Positions 1 to 8,612 of a stretch of 44,842 nt of DNA are shown in pieces. The stretch comes from Bacillota bacterium (GTDB lineage: Bacteria; Bacillota; Bacilli; Bacillales_A; Planococcaceae). The stretch spans positions 1-44,842 of the forward strand of contig JAHIWI010000366.1 of NCBI GenBank assembly GCA_018816185.1, in the 5' to 3' direction. Each line of letters opens with the position of its first letter. Within the stretch, counting starts at the first letter, position 1. Made by a program: the position numbers and the translations under genes. Under the pieces are notes generated by a model. It had not been told where the DNA came from. It did no database searches and worked only from the letters and a program-made list of their open reading frames with translations.

Positions 1-1401
1 GCTGCACTAGCGAATGATACAGGACTTATTGGTATTGCACCTAATGTAGATTTATACAGCATTAAAGTATTAAATGAATTAGGCGTCGGAACAACAACGA
101 GTATCGTAAAAGGTATTGAGTGGGCAATCGAACAACAAATCGACGTTATGAACTTAAGCATCACGACAACCACGGATGATCCAATCATTGAAAATGCATT
201 AAAAGTGGCTTATGACAAAGGAATACTTTTAGTTGGTGCCGGAGGAAATAAAGGGACAGATCCTGATAATATGGTTACCTATCCAGCGCAATACGATTCA
301 GTCATTGCGGTTAGTGCGGTGAATACAGATTTAACAAAATACCCACAAAGTTCAGTGGGACCAAAGATCGAAATTGCTGCACCAGGTGCAAATATTTTTA
401 GTTCATATCCATCAGAATGGGATTACCTTGATGGGAAGCAAGATGGTTATACTCTTTTATCAGGCACATCGATGGCAGCACCACATGTCACTGGAGTCCT
501 AGCCTTATTAAAAGAACGCTTTCCAGCGATGACGAATGTCGAAATACGTAATCTATTAGGTGGAATGACAAAAGACTTGGGTGAACCTGGTCGTGATCCG
601 ATTTTCGGTAAAGGACTTCTTCAATATCCAAAAAATATTCCTGGCACACCAGAAATAGTGAAACAGACGAGCTCTGGTAAAGTAGACATATCTTTAAAAA
701 CACCAAATGTCAGTGTATCAATTTGGAGAAATGGCATGAAAGTACCACAAACCAATGGTTCATGGTCAATCTACGGAGTAAAAGGTACTTACCCAGTTGA
801 TCTCGGGTACACAACGACTAACGGGTTTCCGGTAAAAGAAAGAATAATGATTTCGTTAACTGAGCCGAATTATACCGATGTAACAACCACACAATGGTTC
901 AGTCAGCATATTGGATACTTGGCGAATAAAAACCAAATCGCAGGATACCTTGACGGTTCGTATAAACCATACCAGATCATCACAAGAGCAGAAGCTGCAA
1001 CTTTACTAGGACGAGCTTTGGAATATGACGGAACACAAACAAGTACAATATTCAAAGATGTTTCAAGTGATTCATTCGCTTCAGGCTATATTCAAAAAGC
1101 AGTAGAAGCCAATATCATTACAGGCTATGACGACGGAACATTTAAGCCAGGTAAAACAGTTACTCGTGCTGAAATGGCCATCCTCATATCAAAAGCATTC
1201 CAATTAACAACATCACCTTCAACCCAAAACACATTTAGCGATGTATCACCTTCAATGGCATCATACGCATATATTTTGCCAACGATAGAAGCCAAAGTAA
1301 CAAAAGGATACTCAGACGGGACATTCAAACCATACGAAAACATGACAAGATCTGAATTCGCTGCATTCCTAACAAGAGTTCAAACAGACGAGATACAGTA
1401 A
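1..1401 (+). CDS. Subtilisin-like serine protease (S8) with three C-terminal SLH domains, 5' end outside window
   Basis: The reading frame is open from base 1, so the N-terminus (signal peptide, catalytic Asp and His) lies upstream. Visible are the subtilase oxyanion segment VGAGGNKG, with its Asn, and the catalytic serine motif SGTSMAAPHVTG, with Ser at about window residue 157 (codon 469-471). A short beta-type region follows, then three SLH repeats at about residues 299-465, each with the GYxDGxFKP...TRAE signature. SLH domains bind the pyruvylated secondary cell-wall polymer, so this is a wall-attached extracellular protease. It may process S-layer or other surface proteins (inference). 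A strong palindrome follows the stop and the next two genes also encode SLH enzymes. The family assignment is firm; the substrate is unknown. Confidence 0.93.
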   Translation, partial: AALANDTGLIGIAPNVDLYSIKVLNELGVGTTTSIVKGIEWAIEQQIDVMNLSITTTTDDPIIENALKVAYDKGILLVGAGGNKGTDPDNMVTYPAQYDSVIAVSAVNTDLTKYPQSSVGPKIEIAAPGANIFSSYPSEWDYLDGKQDGYTLLSGTSMAAPHVTGVLALLKERFPAMTNVEIRNLLGGMTKDLGEPGRDPIFGKGLLQYPKNIPGTPEIVKQTSSGKVDISLKTPNVSVSIWRNGMKVPQTNGSWSIYGVKGTYPVDLGYTTTNGFPVKERIMISLTEPNYTDVTTTQWFSQHIGYLANKNQIAGYLDGSYKPYQIITRAEAATLLGRALEYDGTQTSTIFKDVSSDSFASGYIQKAVEANIITGYDDGTFKPGKTVTRAEMAILISKAFQLTTSPSTQNTFSDVSPSMASYAYILPTIEAKVTKGYSDGTFKPYENMTRSEFAAFLTRVQTDEIQ

Positions 1402-1403
1402 AT

Positions 1404-1470
1404 AAGGTGCCAGGTACACACACGATTTCAACCAACAATCGATTGAAATCGTGTGTGTACCTGGCACCTT
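1404..1470. repeat. Perfect 28-bp inverted repeat, probable terminator and dispersed palindrome
   Basis: Arms 1404-1431 and 1443-1470 are perfectly complementary around an 11-nt loop. The hairpin begins three bases after the subtilase stop. The outer arm starts AAGGTGCCAGGTACACAC, and related sequence recurs at 34106-34120 and 42310-42333, so this is probably one copy of a dispersed palindromic family that also works as a transcript-end hairpin. Only a short T-run follows, so it may stabilise 3' ends rather than act as a classical intrinsic terminator. Confidence 0.75.
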
Positions 1471-1720
1471 TACGTAATCTTCGTCATAATTCTGCAAATA
1501 AACAAATAACACACTAGTATCACCAGAAAACCCACAAAACAGCATTCCCTCTAATAATTCATCAATTTTCTGACTTTTGTTACACAACTGTAATGAAACC
1601 GTAACCTCACTTTAAACAAATCTTTGTTAGAATTCTAATCAGGTTGTTAAAACTATAGAAAGATTCAGGGCATGACAAAATGCACCTAGAATCTAACACA
1701 AAACTTTATCGAGGTGGAAA
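1471..1720. other. Intergenic region with possible promoter for the NlpC/P60 gene
   Basis: No gene was found here. A weak sigma-A-like pair can be drawn (TTGTTA near 1623, TTAAAA 17 nt downstream), and the ribosome site GAGGTGG lies at about 1711-1717, just ahead of the ATG at 1721. The promoter is tentative. Confidence 0.3.
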
Positions 1721-2755
1721 ATGAAGAAACGCGTGATTCAAATGGTAATAGTAGCTTTACTTATCTCAATTGCTCCGTTCATGACGACTCAAGCAAGTGC
1801 AGCCACTGGAAACGAAATAGTGAAAATCGCCAATTCTTTATTAGGTGTACGTTATCAAATGGGCGGAACCACACCAACAGGATTTGATTGCTCAGGATAT
1901 ACTTCATATGTATACAAAAAAGCAGGCATAACTCTTCCAAGAACTTCAGTTTCACAATACGGAACAGGGAAAGTCGTTTCAAAAGCTAACTTACAAGCAG
2001 GTGACCTTGTATTCTTTAATAACTTAGGACCTGGGATTACACACGTAGGAATTTATGTAGGTAACGGAAGATTCGCATCAGCAGAATCTGAAGGGATCAC
2101 AACAAGCAGCATCAATGACCCATACTATTGGGGTAAATATTATGTAGGTGCAAAACGCATTATCAACACAACGGTAACAGCAACTTCAACTCCAGCTTCT
2201 GTTTCAATGAGTGATGTATACAAAGATGTACCACTTGCGCATCCAGCATTACAAGCCATTCTGTCATTAAGTCAAGATGGAGTTATTAATGGATATAAAG
2301 ATGCAACATTTAAACCTGAAAATTCAATTACTCGTGGTCAAACTGCAGCAATGGTTAACCGAGTATTAAACTTAAAAGCGCAAAACCCAGTTAACTTCAC
2401 TGATGTATCAACAAGCAATGACTTTGCATCAGATATTGCAGCAATGAATGAGGCAGGTATTCTTCAAGGTTACTCAAATGGGAAATTTGGTGTATATGAG
2501 ACGTTAACGCGTGCTCAACTGGCAGTTATTGTGGATAGAGCTTTCGCAATGCAACAAAAAGCAGACGCAACAATACAAGCCGCATCAGCAGCTTCATACC
2601 AAGATGTGCCTGAAACCCACTGGGCAGCAGAATCTATTCATGCTTTAAAAGTTATAGATCAAACGAAAGTATTCCAAACTTCTACCTATAAACTTAGCAG
2701 TGAGGCTTCAAGAGCTGAATTCTCAGCAGCTATTTATAGTGCAACTTCAAACTAA
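1721..2755 (+). CDS. Secreted NlpC/P60 cell-wall endopeptidase with three SLH domains
   Basis: The protein has 344 residues and a clear signal peptide (MKKRVIQMVIVALLISIAPF, cleavage near QASA). The NlpC/P60 domain follows at once (about 30-145), with catalytic Cys57 in FDCSGYTSYVY, His108 in GITHVGIYVGNGRF and a third polar position near the PYYWGKYYVGAKR segment. NlpC/P60 enzymes usually cut gamma-D-Glu-diamino acid bonds in peptidoglycan stem peptides. Three SLH repeats (about 165-340) anchor it to the wall; the third is divergent and lacks the usual GY-DG core. The ribosome site GAGGTGG is 3-4 nt before the ATG. It probably forms its own transcript, ending at the hairpin at 2766. Confidence 0.93.
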   Translation: MKKRVIQMVIVALLISIAPFMTTQASAATGNEIVKIANSLLGVRYQMGGTTPTGFDCSGYTSYVYKKAGITLPRTSVSQYGTGKVVSKANLQAGDLVFFNNLGPGITHVGIYVGNGRFASAESEGITTSSINDPYYWGKYYVGAKRIINTTVTATSTPASVSMSDVYKDVPLAHPALQAILSLSQDGVINGYKDATFKPENSITRGQTAAMVNRVLNLKAQNPVNFTDVSTSNDFASDIAAMNEAGILQGYSNGKFGVYETLTRAQLAVIVDRAFAMQQKADATIQAASAASYQDVPETHWAAESIHALKVIDQTKVFQTSTYKLSSEASRAEFSAAIYSATSN

Positions 2756-2765
2756 TAAAATTCTT

Positions 2766-2798
2766 AACAGGCATGCCTCTTCTTGGCTGCCTGTTTTT
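2766..2798 (+). terminator. Intrinsic terminator after NlpC/P60-SLH gene
   Basis: An 8-bp stem (AACAGGCA at 2766-2773 with TGCCTGTT at 2788-2795) runs into a T-run, 11 bases after the stop codon. Confidence 0.85.
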
Positions 2799-2920
2799 AT
2801 TATTCCCATTATATGAAACACTTAAACATGTTATTCCAATTTTTTTTACTATTTGTTGTATTTTTTTGTTAAACTATTAGTAGATTGATAAACACATACA
2901 TAGAGTTGAAGGGAGAAACA

Positions 2921-4942
2921 ATGAGAAAACAGATCATAGCTATAATCACAGCATTCGCACTAGTGTTGTCCCTCATGCCCAATGCAAAAGCCGCTGACGA
3001 ACTAACAGGACTTACTTTAGAAGATGAAATGCGAGCAATGCTAGCACAGGGAATTATTAAAGGATATTCCGATGGAACTGTCCGACCGAAGGATGATGTA
3101 ACACGGGAGCAATTTGCCGCTTTTATCGCTCGTGCAATGGATTTGCCTGAATCAGAACCTACTTTCATTGATGTGAACAAATCCTCAGCTTTAGTAGGCT
3201 CAATAGGAGCAGTTCAACAAGCCGGAATTATGAAAGGGACACTAGACCTTAGATTCCAACCAACAAAGAAAATCTCTCGTGAAGAAATGGCAATCACAAT
3301 GGGGCGTGTTCTTAAAATGGAAGCGCTGATTATTAAGGAACCAGTTCAGATTATCATTGCAGACGCATCGAGCTTCTTCTCTGACGAAGGACGTCAAGCT
3401 GCACAAACAATCGCATCTGCAAAAATTATGAATGGATATGAAGTTAATAAAGCTGAATCTACATATAACTTTAAGCCAAAAGATATTTCTAAACGTGACC
3501 AAGTATCGGCAGTAATATTCCGTTACTTAGAATTGGTAGCAGCTCAACCAGCTCCGGAGCCTACTCCGAATCCAGTTCCGACACCACCAGTTGATCCGAC
3601 TGTTTATCAAGTTGCTTCTATTAAAGATGGTGCTCTAGTTAAAACAGCAACGGTATACAAAACGTACGACGAAGCATTAGCTGCGTTCAATTCTTCAACA
3701 ATGAAAGCCTTATATAAAGGCAGTGACATTATTAAGGTTAAATCGGGAATTGCCTATGCGGCAGATAAGACATTAAATGTTGTAGACACAACAACAGTTT
3801 ACAATAGTACATCATTAACCAATCAACTAACGTATACAACAGAAGGTCGCGAACTAAAATACAATGGCAGCGGTCCAGATTATGTCATTGTTCAAGTGGG
3901 TGGATCTATAGGTTATGCAAAACATAGCGATGTGGATTTAACACCATCAGAACTAATCACAGGCCGAGATCGTTATGTCAAAAATGGTTCAGGTATGCTT
4001 AACCATTATGTATATAACCATGTTACGAAAAGATCTGATTTCTACACTGTAGGACCTGCACCTTCAGAATTAACAGCTTTTGTGGATTATTACAGTTATG
4101 ATGGCGTTCAATTTTACAACAATTCTAATTTAACTGGACTTCAAACAACTTATTATCCATATTTCCAATTCCAGTCAGTTCGCCAACCGTCGAATTACAC
4201 AGCGGAAGAACTAGATGCCTATATTATGAATATTCTAGCTGAGAAACAGGCAACTGGGATAACTCGATATAAAGACGCGACGGTTAATTCTAAATTAGTC
4301 GGTTTAGGCTCTTATTTGAAAGAAATGGAAGGACTACATCGTGTGAACGCTATGTTCATTTTGGCAGCTGCTATCCATGAAAGTGACCACGGAATTAGTG
4401 CGAACTCTTTAACGAAAAATAATATTTTCGGAATTAAAGTGTTTGATAGTAGCCCTGAGCAAGGAACGAAATATCTGAAAGTGGAAGATAGCGTGAATGC
4501 ATTTGTCACAAAATACATCAATGGGAATTACGGTCCTCAAACAGGTGCATATGCAAAAGGGATGATTCCTGGAAACAAATCTGTTGGATTTAATGTTCAT
4601 TATGCATCTGATCCACATTGGGGAAGTAAAATAGCAGGTCATATGTATCGAATCGATACATTCCTGGGAAGCAAAGATTACAAGCAGGCAAATCTTGCTG
4701 TAACAAACCATACAGGCGTTGTAAATGCACGTTACGCACCAGAAGTATCATCCATAACACTAGCTTTCACATACAAAGCGAAAGATATTGGTTTCAATAA
4801 AATCTTTGGTTATCCTCTTGTCGTAGTAGAAGAAATGCAAGGCACTGACGGATATGTATGGTATAAAGTATTATCTGATCAAGTAGCACCAGCAGATCCA
4901 GTATGGATTCGTTCGGATATCGTCACTAAAATTTCATATTAA
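2921..4942 (+). CDS. Secreted N-acetylglucosaminidase with three N-terminal SLH domains
   Basis: An upstream in-frame ATG exists at 2885, but the start at 2921 is preferred: GAAGGGAG lies just ahead and it yields a proper signal peptide (MRKQIIAIITAFALVLSL, cleavage near NAKAADE). The product has 673 residues. Three SLH repeats occupy about 30-205, then a Pro-rich linker (about 213-225). SH3-like sequence follows, then a glucosaminidase domain (about 440-590) with the segment AAAIHESDHGISANSLTKNN, where Glu is the likely catalytic acid, and NIFGIK. A C-terminal SH3-like stretch closes it. This matches LytD/LytG-type autolysins that cleave the glycan strand. It is a monocistronic gene ended by a long hairpin. 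Confidence 0.92.
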   Translation: MRKQIIAIITAFALVLSLMPNAKAADELTGLTLEDEMRAMLAQGIIKGYSDGTVRPKDDVTREQFAAFIARAMDLPESEPTFIDVNKSSALVGSIGAVQQAGIMKGTLDLRFQPTKKISREEMAITMGRVLKMEALIIKEPVQIIIADASSFFSDEGRQAAQTIASAKIMNGYEVNKAESTYNFKPKDISKRDQVSAVIFRYLELVAAQPAPEPTPNPVPTPPVDPTVYQVASIKDGALVKTATVYKTYDEALAAFNSSTMKALYKGSDIIKVKSGIAYAADKTLNVVDTTTVYNSTSLTNQLTYTTEGRELKYNGSGPDYVIVQVGGSIGYAKHSDVDLTPSELITGRDRYVKNGSGMLNHYVYNHVTKRSDFYTVGPAPSELTAFVDYYSYDGVQFYNNSNLTGLQTTYYPYFQFQSVRQPSNYTAEELDAYIMNILAEKQATGITRYKDATVNSKLVGLGSYLKEMEGLHRVNAMFILAAAIHESDHGISANSLTKNNIFGIKVFDSSPEQGTKYLKVEDSVNAFVTKYINGNYGPQTGAYAKGMIPGNKSVGFNVHYASDPHWGSKIAGHMYRIDTFLGSKDYKQANLAVTNHTGVVNARYAPEVSSITLAFTYKAKDIGFNKIFGYPLVVVEEMQGTDGYVWYKVLSDQVAPADPVWIRSDIVTKISY

Positions 4943-4988
4943 AAAACACGAAGTCTCTGATGTTACTAAGGGGGGACTTCGTGTTTTT
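4942..4988 (+). terminator. Strong intrinsic terminator after glucosaminidase gene
   Basis: Arms 4942-4955 (AAAAACACGAAGTC) and 4975-4988 are perfectly complementary and end in a T-run. The A-rich left arm means it could also work on the minus strand. Confidence 0.88.
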
Positions 4989-5022
4989 ACTTCCTGTTTA
5001 TGAAACCCTTGCCAAGGGAAAT

Positions 5023-5054
5023 ATTACATGATTGAGAGTGGATTAATCATGTAA
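5023..5054. repeat. 11-bp inverted repeat in a convergent intergenic region
   Basis: ATTACATGATT (5023-5033) pairs with AATCATGTAAT (5044-5054) around an 11-nt spacer. It sits between two terminators, far from any start codon. A regulator site is possible, but nothing supports a specific role. Confidence 0.45.
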
Positions 5055-5107
5055 TAATAATAGAGAAAGGTACGCTTTTGGTTGGTAAGCCATTGAAATC
5101 TTTCAAA

Positions 5108-5141
5108 AAAGGTGCTGAAGCAATTTTGCTTCAGCACCTTT
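5108..5141 (-). terminator. Intrinsic terminator of the LCP operon (minus strand)
   Basis: A perfect palindrome (AAAGGTGCTGAAGCAA and its complement, minimal loop) is preceded on the plus strand by an A-run, which becomes a U-run in the minus transcript. It lies 35 bases beyond the LCP stop codon. Confidence 0.88.
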
Positions 5142-5175
5142 ATCCTATCCATTCTAGAAAACCTCTCGATATTAC

Positions 5176-6105
5176 CTACATATTCAAATGTATCTTCAAA
5201 GAATCCTGAACTTCTTTCAGTTCAGCATCATTCATATGGTAATACCAAACACCATTCGTTTTACCGCCTGTCCCTTTTTCGAAATAGAGCTGTTCCACTT
5301 TTCCAACTGCATCACGATAATTGGCTTGAACATCAACCATTTCATCAAATTCCATATTCGTTCTAACATTAGCTCCTAATGCATTAAAGATGCTCCGATA
5401 ATTTAACAAACTATTAACGGAAGCACCTTCCTTCATGATCGCTTGAATAACTTGTTTCTGACGGTTTTGACGACCAAAATCACCTGTTGGATCTTCATAT
5501 CTCATTCGAACAAATGCTAAAGCTTCTTCACCACTCAAGTTAATGTTACCGACTGGGTAATCGTAATTACCTACTGAAAAGTCTAGTGTGTTATTAACCG
5601 TTACACCACCAACAGCATCTACGATATCTTCAAACCCCTCCATATTAACTTGAACTACATAATCAATAGGAATATCTAATAATCCCTCTACAGTATCCAT
5701 GGACATTCCCAATCCACCAAATGCATAGGCATGATTAATTTTGTCTTGTGTCCCTTTACCAACGATTTCTGTATAAGTATCACGAGGAATACTGACCATC
5801 TTCGTAGATTTTTCAGTAGGGTTAACTGTCATAACGATAATCGTATCAGAACGACCTGCATCACCTTCGCGTTCGTCTACACCTAACATCAAAACTGAAA
5901 ATGGATCTTTTTCATCAAAAACAACTTTTTCTTCGCGTTTTTCAGAAACTTCACGTTTAATGGGTTCATGAATTTCTTTTAATGTTGAAGTGAAACTAAA
6001 ATAAACACTTAGAATATAGGCTCCACCAATCAGTAATAATACGCCGAGTATTCCTACAATCCAAGGCCACTTCTTTTTCTTCTTTTTCTCATCCATTCTT
6101 TTCAT
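5176..6105 (-). CDS. LytR-CpsA-Psr (LCP) family wall-polymer transferase
   Basis: The protein has 309 residues. A Lys-rich cytoplasmic tail is followed by one membrane helix (about 13-35). The LCP domain (about 66-240) has LMLGVDEREGDAGRSDTI, SIPRDTY with the key Arg-Asp, DKINHAYAFGG, and the Arg-rich GDFGRQNRQKQ motif. LCP enzymes transfer polymer from undecaprenyl-pyrophosphate to peptidoglycan, attaching teichoic acids or capsule outside the membrane. The start at 6105 is chosen because GGAGG lies 7 nt upstream; a second Met three codons in is less well placed. Only 13 bases separate it from the SGNH-like gene upstream, so the two form an operon divergent from the capsule locus. Attachment of this capsule is a reasonable inference. 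Confidence 0.94.
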   Translation of the reverse strand: MKRMDEKKKKKKWPWIVGILGVLLLIGGAYILSVYFSFTSTLKEIHEPIKREVSEKREEKVVFDEKDPFSVLMLGVDEREGDAGRSDTIIVMTVNPTEKSTKMVSIPRDTYTEIVGKGTQDKINHAYAFGGLGMSMDTVEGLLDIPIDYVVQVNMEGFEDIVDAVGGVTVNNTLDFSVGNYDYPVGNINLSGEEALAFVRMRYEDPTGDFGRQNRQKQVIQAIMKEGASVNSLLNYRSIFNALGANVRTNMEFDEMVDVQANYRDAVGKVEQLYFEKGTGGKTNGVWYYHMNDAELKEVQDSLKIHLNM

Positions 6106-6118
6106 ATCTTATCCTCCG

Positions 6119-6952
6119 TCATTTACTAATAAAGTAACTACTCAATGTATTAGCCCATAGATTAGCACCTTTACTATTTACAGTCGTGCGATCTTCAGAA
6201 AAATACGTTTGTAATTGTTCATCTGTTATTCCTGGCCATTCTGTCCAATGATCGATAAATGGAATTCCGTTAGCTAATGAGTATTCCTTCAATGCATTAA
6301 CTTCGACCGGGTAATAGACCGAATTATAAATAGGGTAACTCGGTTGCAAAATAAGCTGAGCATCAGAAACCTCTGTTTGAATAAATTCATTGATCGATAA
6401 AATGGTTTCAAAAGCATCCTCTACAATTACCACTCCATTATTGTTTACAGTAAATGGTTCAAAGAGAACAAGATCATAGCCCTTTTGCCAGTCAACATCT
6501 ACATCTTCAATTTGTTCCTGGAATTCAGTGACGGAACCATCAAAAGGTACCACATCTACCTCCATGAAATCTCCGTATGATGATTGAATATTAGTTTGAA
6601 GTATTTCAGCATAGCCAGGTTCGCCCATGTTCAAAGCTTCTGAACCCAAGACTAGCATTTGAACATTTTCTTGTTGTTCAAATCTGTTAAGAATGACTTG
6701 TTTAGAAGACTCATCAAGATTTTGAATCAAACCAGTAAGCGACTCTAAATTCAACTTTCCTTCAACTTCTTCCTCTTCATTTGGTTCCTGTTCATCAGAT
6801 TTTTCTTCTTTAACAATTTCGGTTGAATGATTTCGAGCTGAAGCATTGTTTGCAACAGATTCAATTCGAGCTTGCCATACTAAATAAGAAGTAATAAGTA
6901 TAATGACACAACCAATCGAGACGATTGCCAAGATTGTATTTTTAATTTTCAT
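6119..6952 (-). CDS. Membrane-anchored SGNH/GDSL-hydrolase-like protein, probably catalytically degenerate
   Basis: The protein has 277 residues. One N-terminal membrane helix (about 7-27) is followed by an acidic linker (EEKSDEQEPNEEEEVEG, about 49-65) and an extracellular alpha/beta domain. The first block reads VLGSEALNMG, aligning with the SGNH nucleophile block. The C-terminal block reads SEDRTTVNSKGANLWANTL, where active relatives carry D-x-x-H before PN-x-x-G. Here the His position is Thr, so hydrolysis may be lost (alignment by eye). The neighbouring LCP gene and divergent capsule genes suggest a role in polymer modification or handling. The name is by similarity of fold motifs only. 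Confidence 0.65.
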   Translation of the reverse strand: MKIKNTILAIVSIGCVIILITSYLVWQARIESVANNASARNHSTEIVKEEKSDEQEPNEEEEVEGKLNLESLTGLIQNLDESSKQVILNRFEQQENVQMLVLGSEALNMGEPGYAEILQTNIQSSYGDFMEVDVVPFDGSVTEFQEQIEDVDVDWQKGYDLVLFEPFTVNNNGVVIVEDAFETILSINEFIQTEVSDAQLILQPSYPIYNSVYYPVEVNALKEYSLANGIPFIDHWTEWPGITDEQLQTYFSEDRTTVNSKGANLWANTLSSYFISK

Positions 6953-7110
6953 TAGAATCCCCTTTCAAATAAACATACTCCTAGTTAAAGATACCATATT
7001 CATGAATCTCCTCCTATTATACGCCAAAAATAGACACAGCCATTATCCATTTTCTATGATATAATAGACAAGATTATCGAAATGTACATAAAAAAGGGGT
7101 AACTTGTCGA
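6953..7110. promoter_or_regulatory. Divergent promoter region between LCP operon and capsule locus
   Basis: A consensus -10 box, TATAAT at 7060-7065, precedes the capsule operon. A convincing -35 at 17 nt is not visible (TAGACA at 7031-7036 is 23 nt away), so activation by a regulator is possible. The ribosome site AAGGGG lies at about 7094-7099. A shorter run drives the minus-strand operon; its site near 6957-6963 reads AAGGGGA in that direction. Confidence 0.5.
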
Positions 7111-7842
7111 ATGGAAGAAACTATTAGTCTTCAAGATTTAGCAAAAACGTTACGGAAAAGACTGTCACTAATCGTTATACTGACGATTATGGCAATTACA
7201 GTTAGTGGTCTTATAAGTTATGTTTTCTTAACACCAATTTATCAAGCATCTACACAAATTTTAGTCAATCAAGAAAAGGTAGATGCAACTCAATTCAACG
7301 CACAAAATATCCAAGCCGATTTACAGTTAATCAACACGTACAATGTTATTATTAAAAGCTCCGCGATTCTATCAAAAGTAATAAATGAATTAGACTTAGA
7401 TACTTCACCCGCAGCGCTATACAGTCAAATTACAGTGACTAGTGAACAAAATTCACAAGTGGTAAATATTGCGGTGGAAGATCCAAATCCAGGACAAGCG
7501 GTTGATATAGCAAATACGATTGCAACCGTCTTTCAATCAGAGATAAAGACCTTAATGAACGTAGATAATGTGAATGTGTTAGCACCTGCAGAGTTACCTG
7601 AAAATCCATCACCTGTTAAACCGAATCCAGTTTTAAATATGGCGATTGCAGCAGTAGTTGGATTAATGCTAGGTGTAGGAGTGGCATTCCTCTTAGAATA
7701 CTTAGATACAACGATTAAAACAGAACAAGATCTTGAAGAACTATTACATTTACCTATGTTAGGTCTTGTTAGTCCAATACCGGATAAAGATATGGCACAA
7801 GCACAGTCAGAACAAATTATTCAACGGAGAGTGAGGGCTTAA
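7111..7842 (+). CDS. Capsule chain-length determinant / BY-kinase modulator (Wzz-CapA family)
   Basis: The protein has 243 residues. Two membrane helices (about 19-40 and 174-196) flank an extracellular coiled segment. The C-terminal cytoplasmic tail (LEYLDTTIKTEQDLEELLHLPMLG) resembles the activator tail of CapA, YveK and YwqC. These proteins activate the adjacent tyrosine kinase and set polymer length in Wzy-dependent export. The separation of modulator and kinase into two genes is the usual Firmicute arrangement. The gene starts the capsule operon and lies two bases from the kinase gene. Confidence 0.92.
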   Translation: MEETISLQDLAKTLRKRLSLIVILTIMAITVSGLISYVFLTPIYQASTQILVNQEKVDATQFNAQNIQADLQLINTYNVIIKSSAILSKVINELDLDTSPAALYSQITVTSEQNSQVVNIAVEDPNPGQAVDIANTIATVFQSEIKTLMNVDNVNVLAPAELPENPSPVKPNPVLNMAIAAVVGLMLGVGVAFLLEYLDTTIKTEQDLEELLHLPMLGLVSPIPDKDMAQAQSEQIIQRRVRA

Positions 7843-7844
7843 CA

Positions 7845-8546
7845 ATGGCGAAAAAGAAAAAAATCATACAACAAATGGCCAGAAAATTAATCACTCGTGC
7901 AAATCCGAAGTCTTTTGTTTCTGAACAATACCGAACAGTCCGAACAAATATTAATTTTTCAGTCCCTGACAAAGAATTACAAACACTATTGTTTACCTCA
8001 GCATCGCCGGGGGAGGGGAAATCGACAACTGCCTCGAATCTAGCGTTCACTTTTGCTTCTGAAGGCAAAAGAGTGATATTGATCGATGCTGATATGCGTA
8101 AACCGACTGTTCACTATACATTTCATTTAACAAACACCATTGGTTTATCTAATCTGTTAACGAGAAAAGCAGCTTTACAAGATGTTATTAAGGATAGTGC
8201 AACAGATAATTTGCACATCATTACATGTGGTCCTATTCCACCTAACCCCGCTGAGCTTTTAGGTTCTAAAACGATGGATCAAATGATTGAAGAATTGAAA
8301 AGTGTTTATGATTTAATTATTTTTGATGCACCCCCTGTTTTGTCAGTAACTGATTCTCAAATACTGTCAAACAAATGTGAAGGTACAGTATTAGTTGTAA
8401 GCTCGGGAGAGACTGAAAAGGAAAGCGCTAGCAAGGCAAAGGATCTTTTATTGTCTTCAAAAGCAAACATTATCGGCACAGTACTTAATAACTTCACGTT
8501 AGGGAAAGAACATCATTATTATCAGTATTATGGGACATCTGAGTAA
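7845..8546 (+). CDS. Bacterial tyrosine kinase, CapB/CpsD/YwqD family
   Basis: The protein has 233 residues, with Walker A SPGEGKSTTASNLA (about 54-67), Walker A' VILIDADMRKP (about 78-88) and Walker B LIIFDAPP (about 155-162). A C-terminal tyrosine cluster HHYYQYYG (about 224-231) is the expected autophosphorylation site. The kinase works with the preceding membrane modulator, and cycling of its phosphorylation controls polymer assembly. Its stop codon lies inside the stem of a terminator-like hairpin at 8543, so downstream genes may be partly attenuated. Confidence 0.95.
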   Translation: MAKKKKIIQQMARKLITRANPKSFVSEQYRTVRTNINFSVPDKELQTLLFTSASPGEGKSTTASNLAFTFASEGKRVILIDADMRKPTVHYTFHLTNTIGLSNLLTRKAALQDVIKDSATDNLHIITCGPIPPNPAELLGSKTMDQMIEELKSVYDLIIFDAPPVLSVTDSQILSNKCEGTVLVVSSGETEKESASKAKDLLLSSKANIIGTVLNNFTLGKEHHYYQYYGTSE

Positions 8547-8576
8547 AAAGGCTTGAAATAGCCTTTTTACTTTTTT
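8543..8576 (+). terminator. Terminator or attenuator overlapping the kinase stop codon
   Basis: GTAAAAAGGCT (8543-8553) pairs with AGCCTTTTTAC (8560-8570), followed by six T. The kinase stop TAA lies inside the left arm, so ribosomes reaching the stop would interfere with folding. It separates the modulator-kinase pair from the phosphatase and synthesis genes and may lower their expression. Confidence 0.75.
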
Positions 8577-8612
8577 GCTATTTATATACCTATAGGATAG
8601 AGGGACTAATTT

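Noticed and set aside
2885-2920. Upstream ATG for the glucosaminidase gene
   Set aside because: It would add 12 residues before a normal signal peptide and lacks a ribosome site; 2921 is better.
5112-5379. Two plus-strand ORFs of 63 and 84 codons antisense to the LCP gene
   Set aside because: They lie opposite a well-supported gene and its terminator, have no ribosome site and show odd composition; shadows of the LCP gene.
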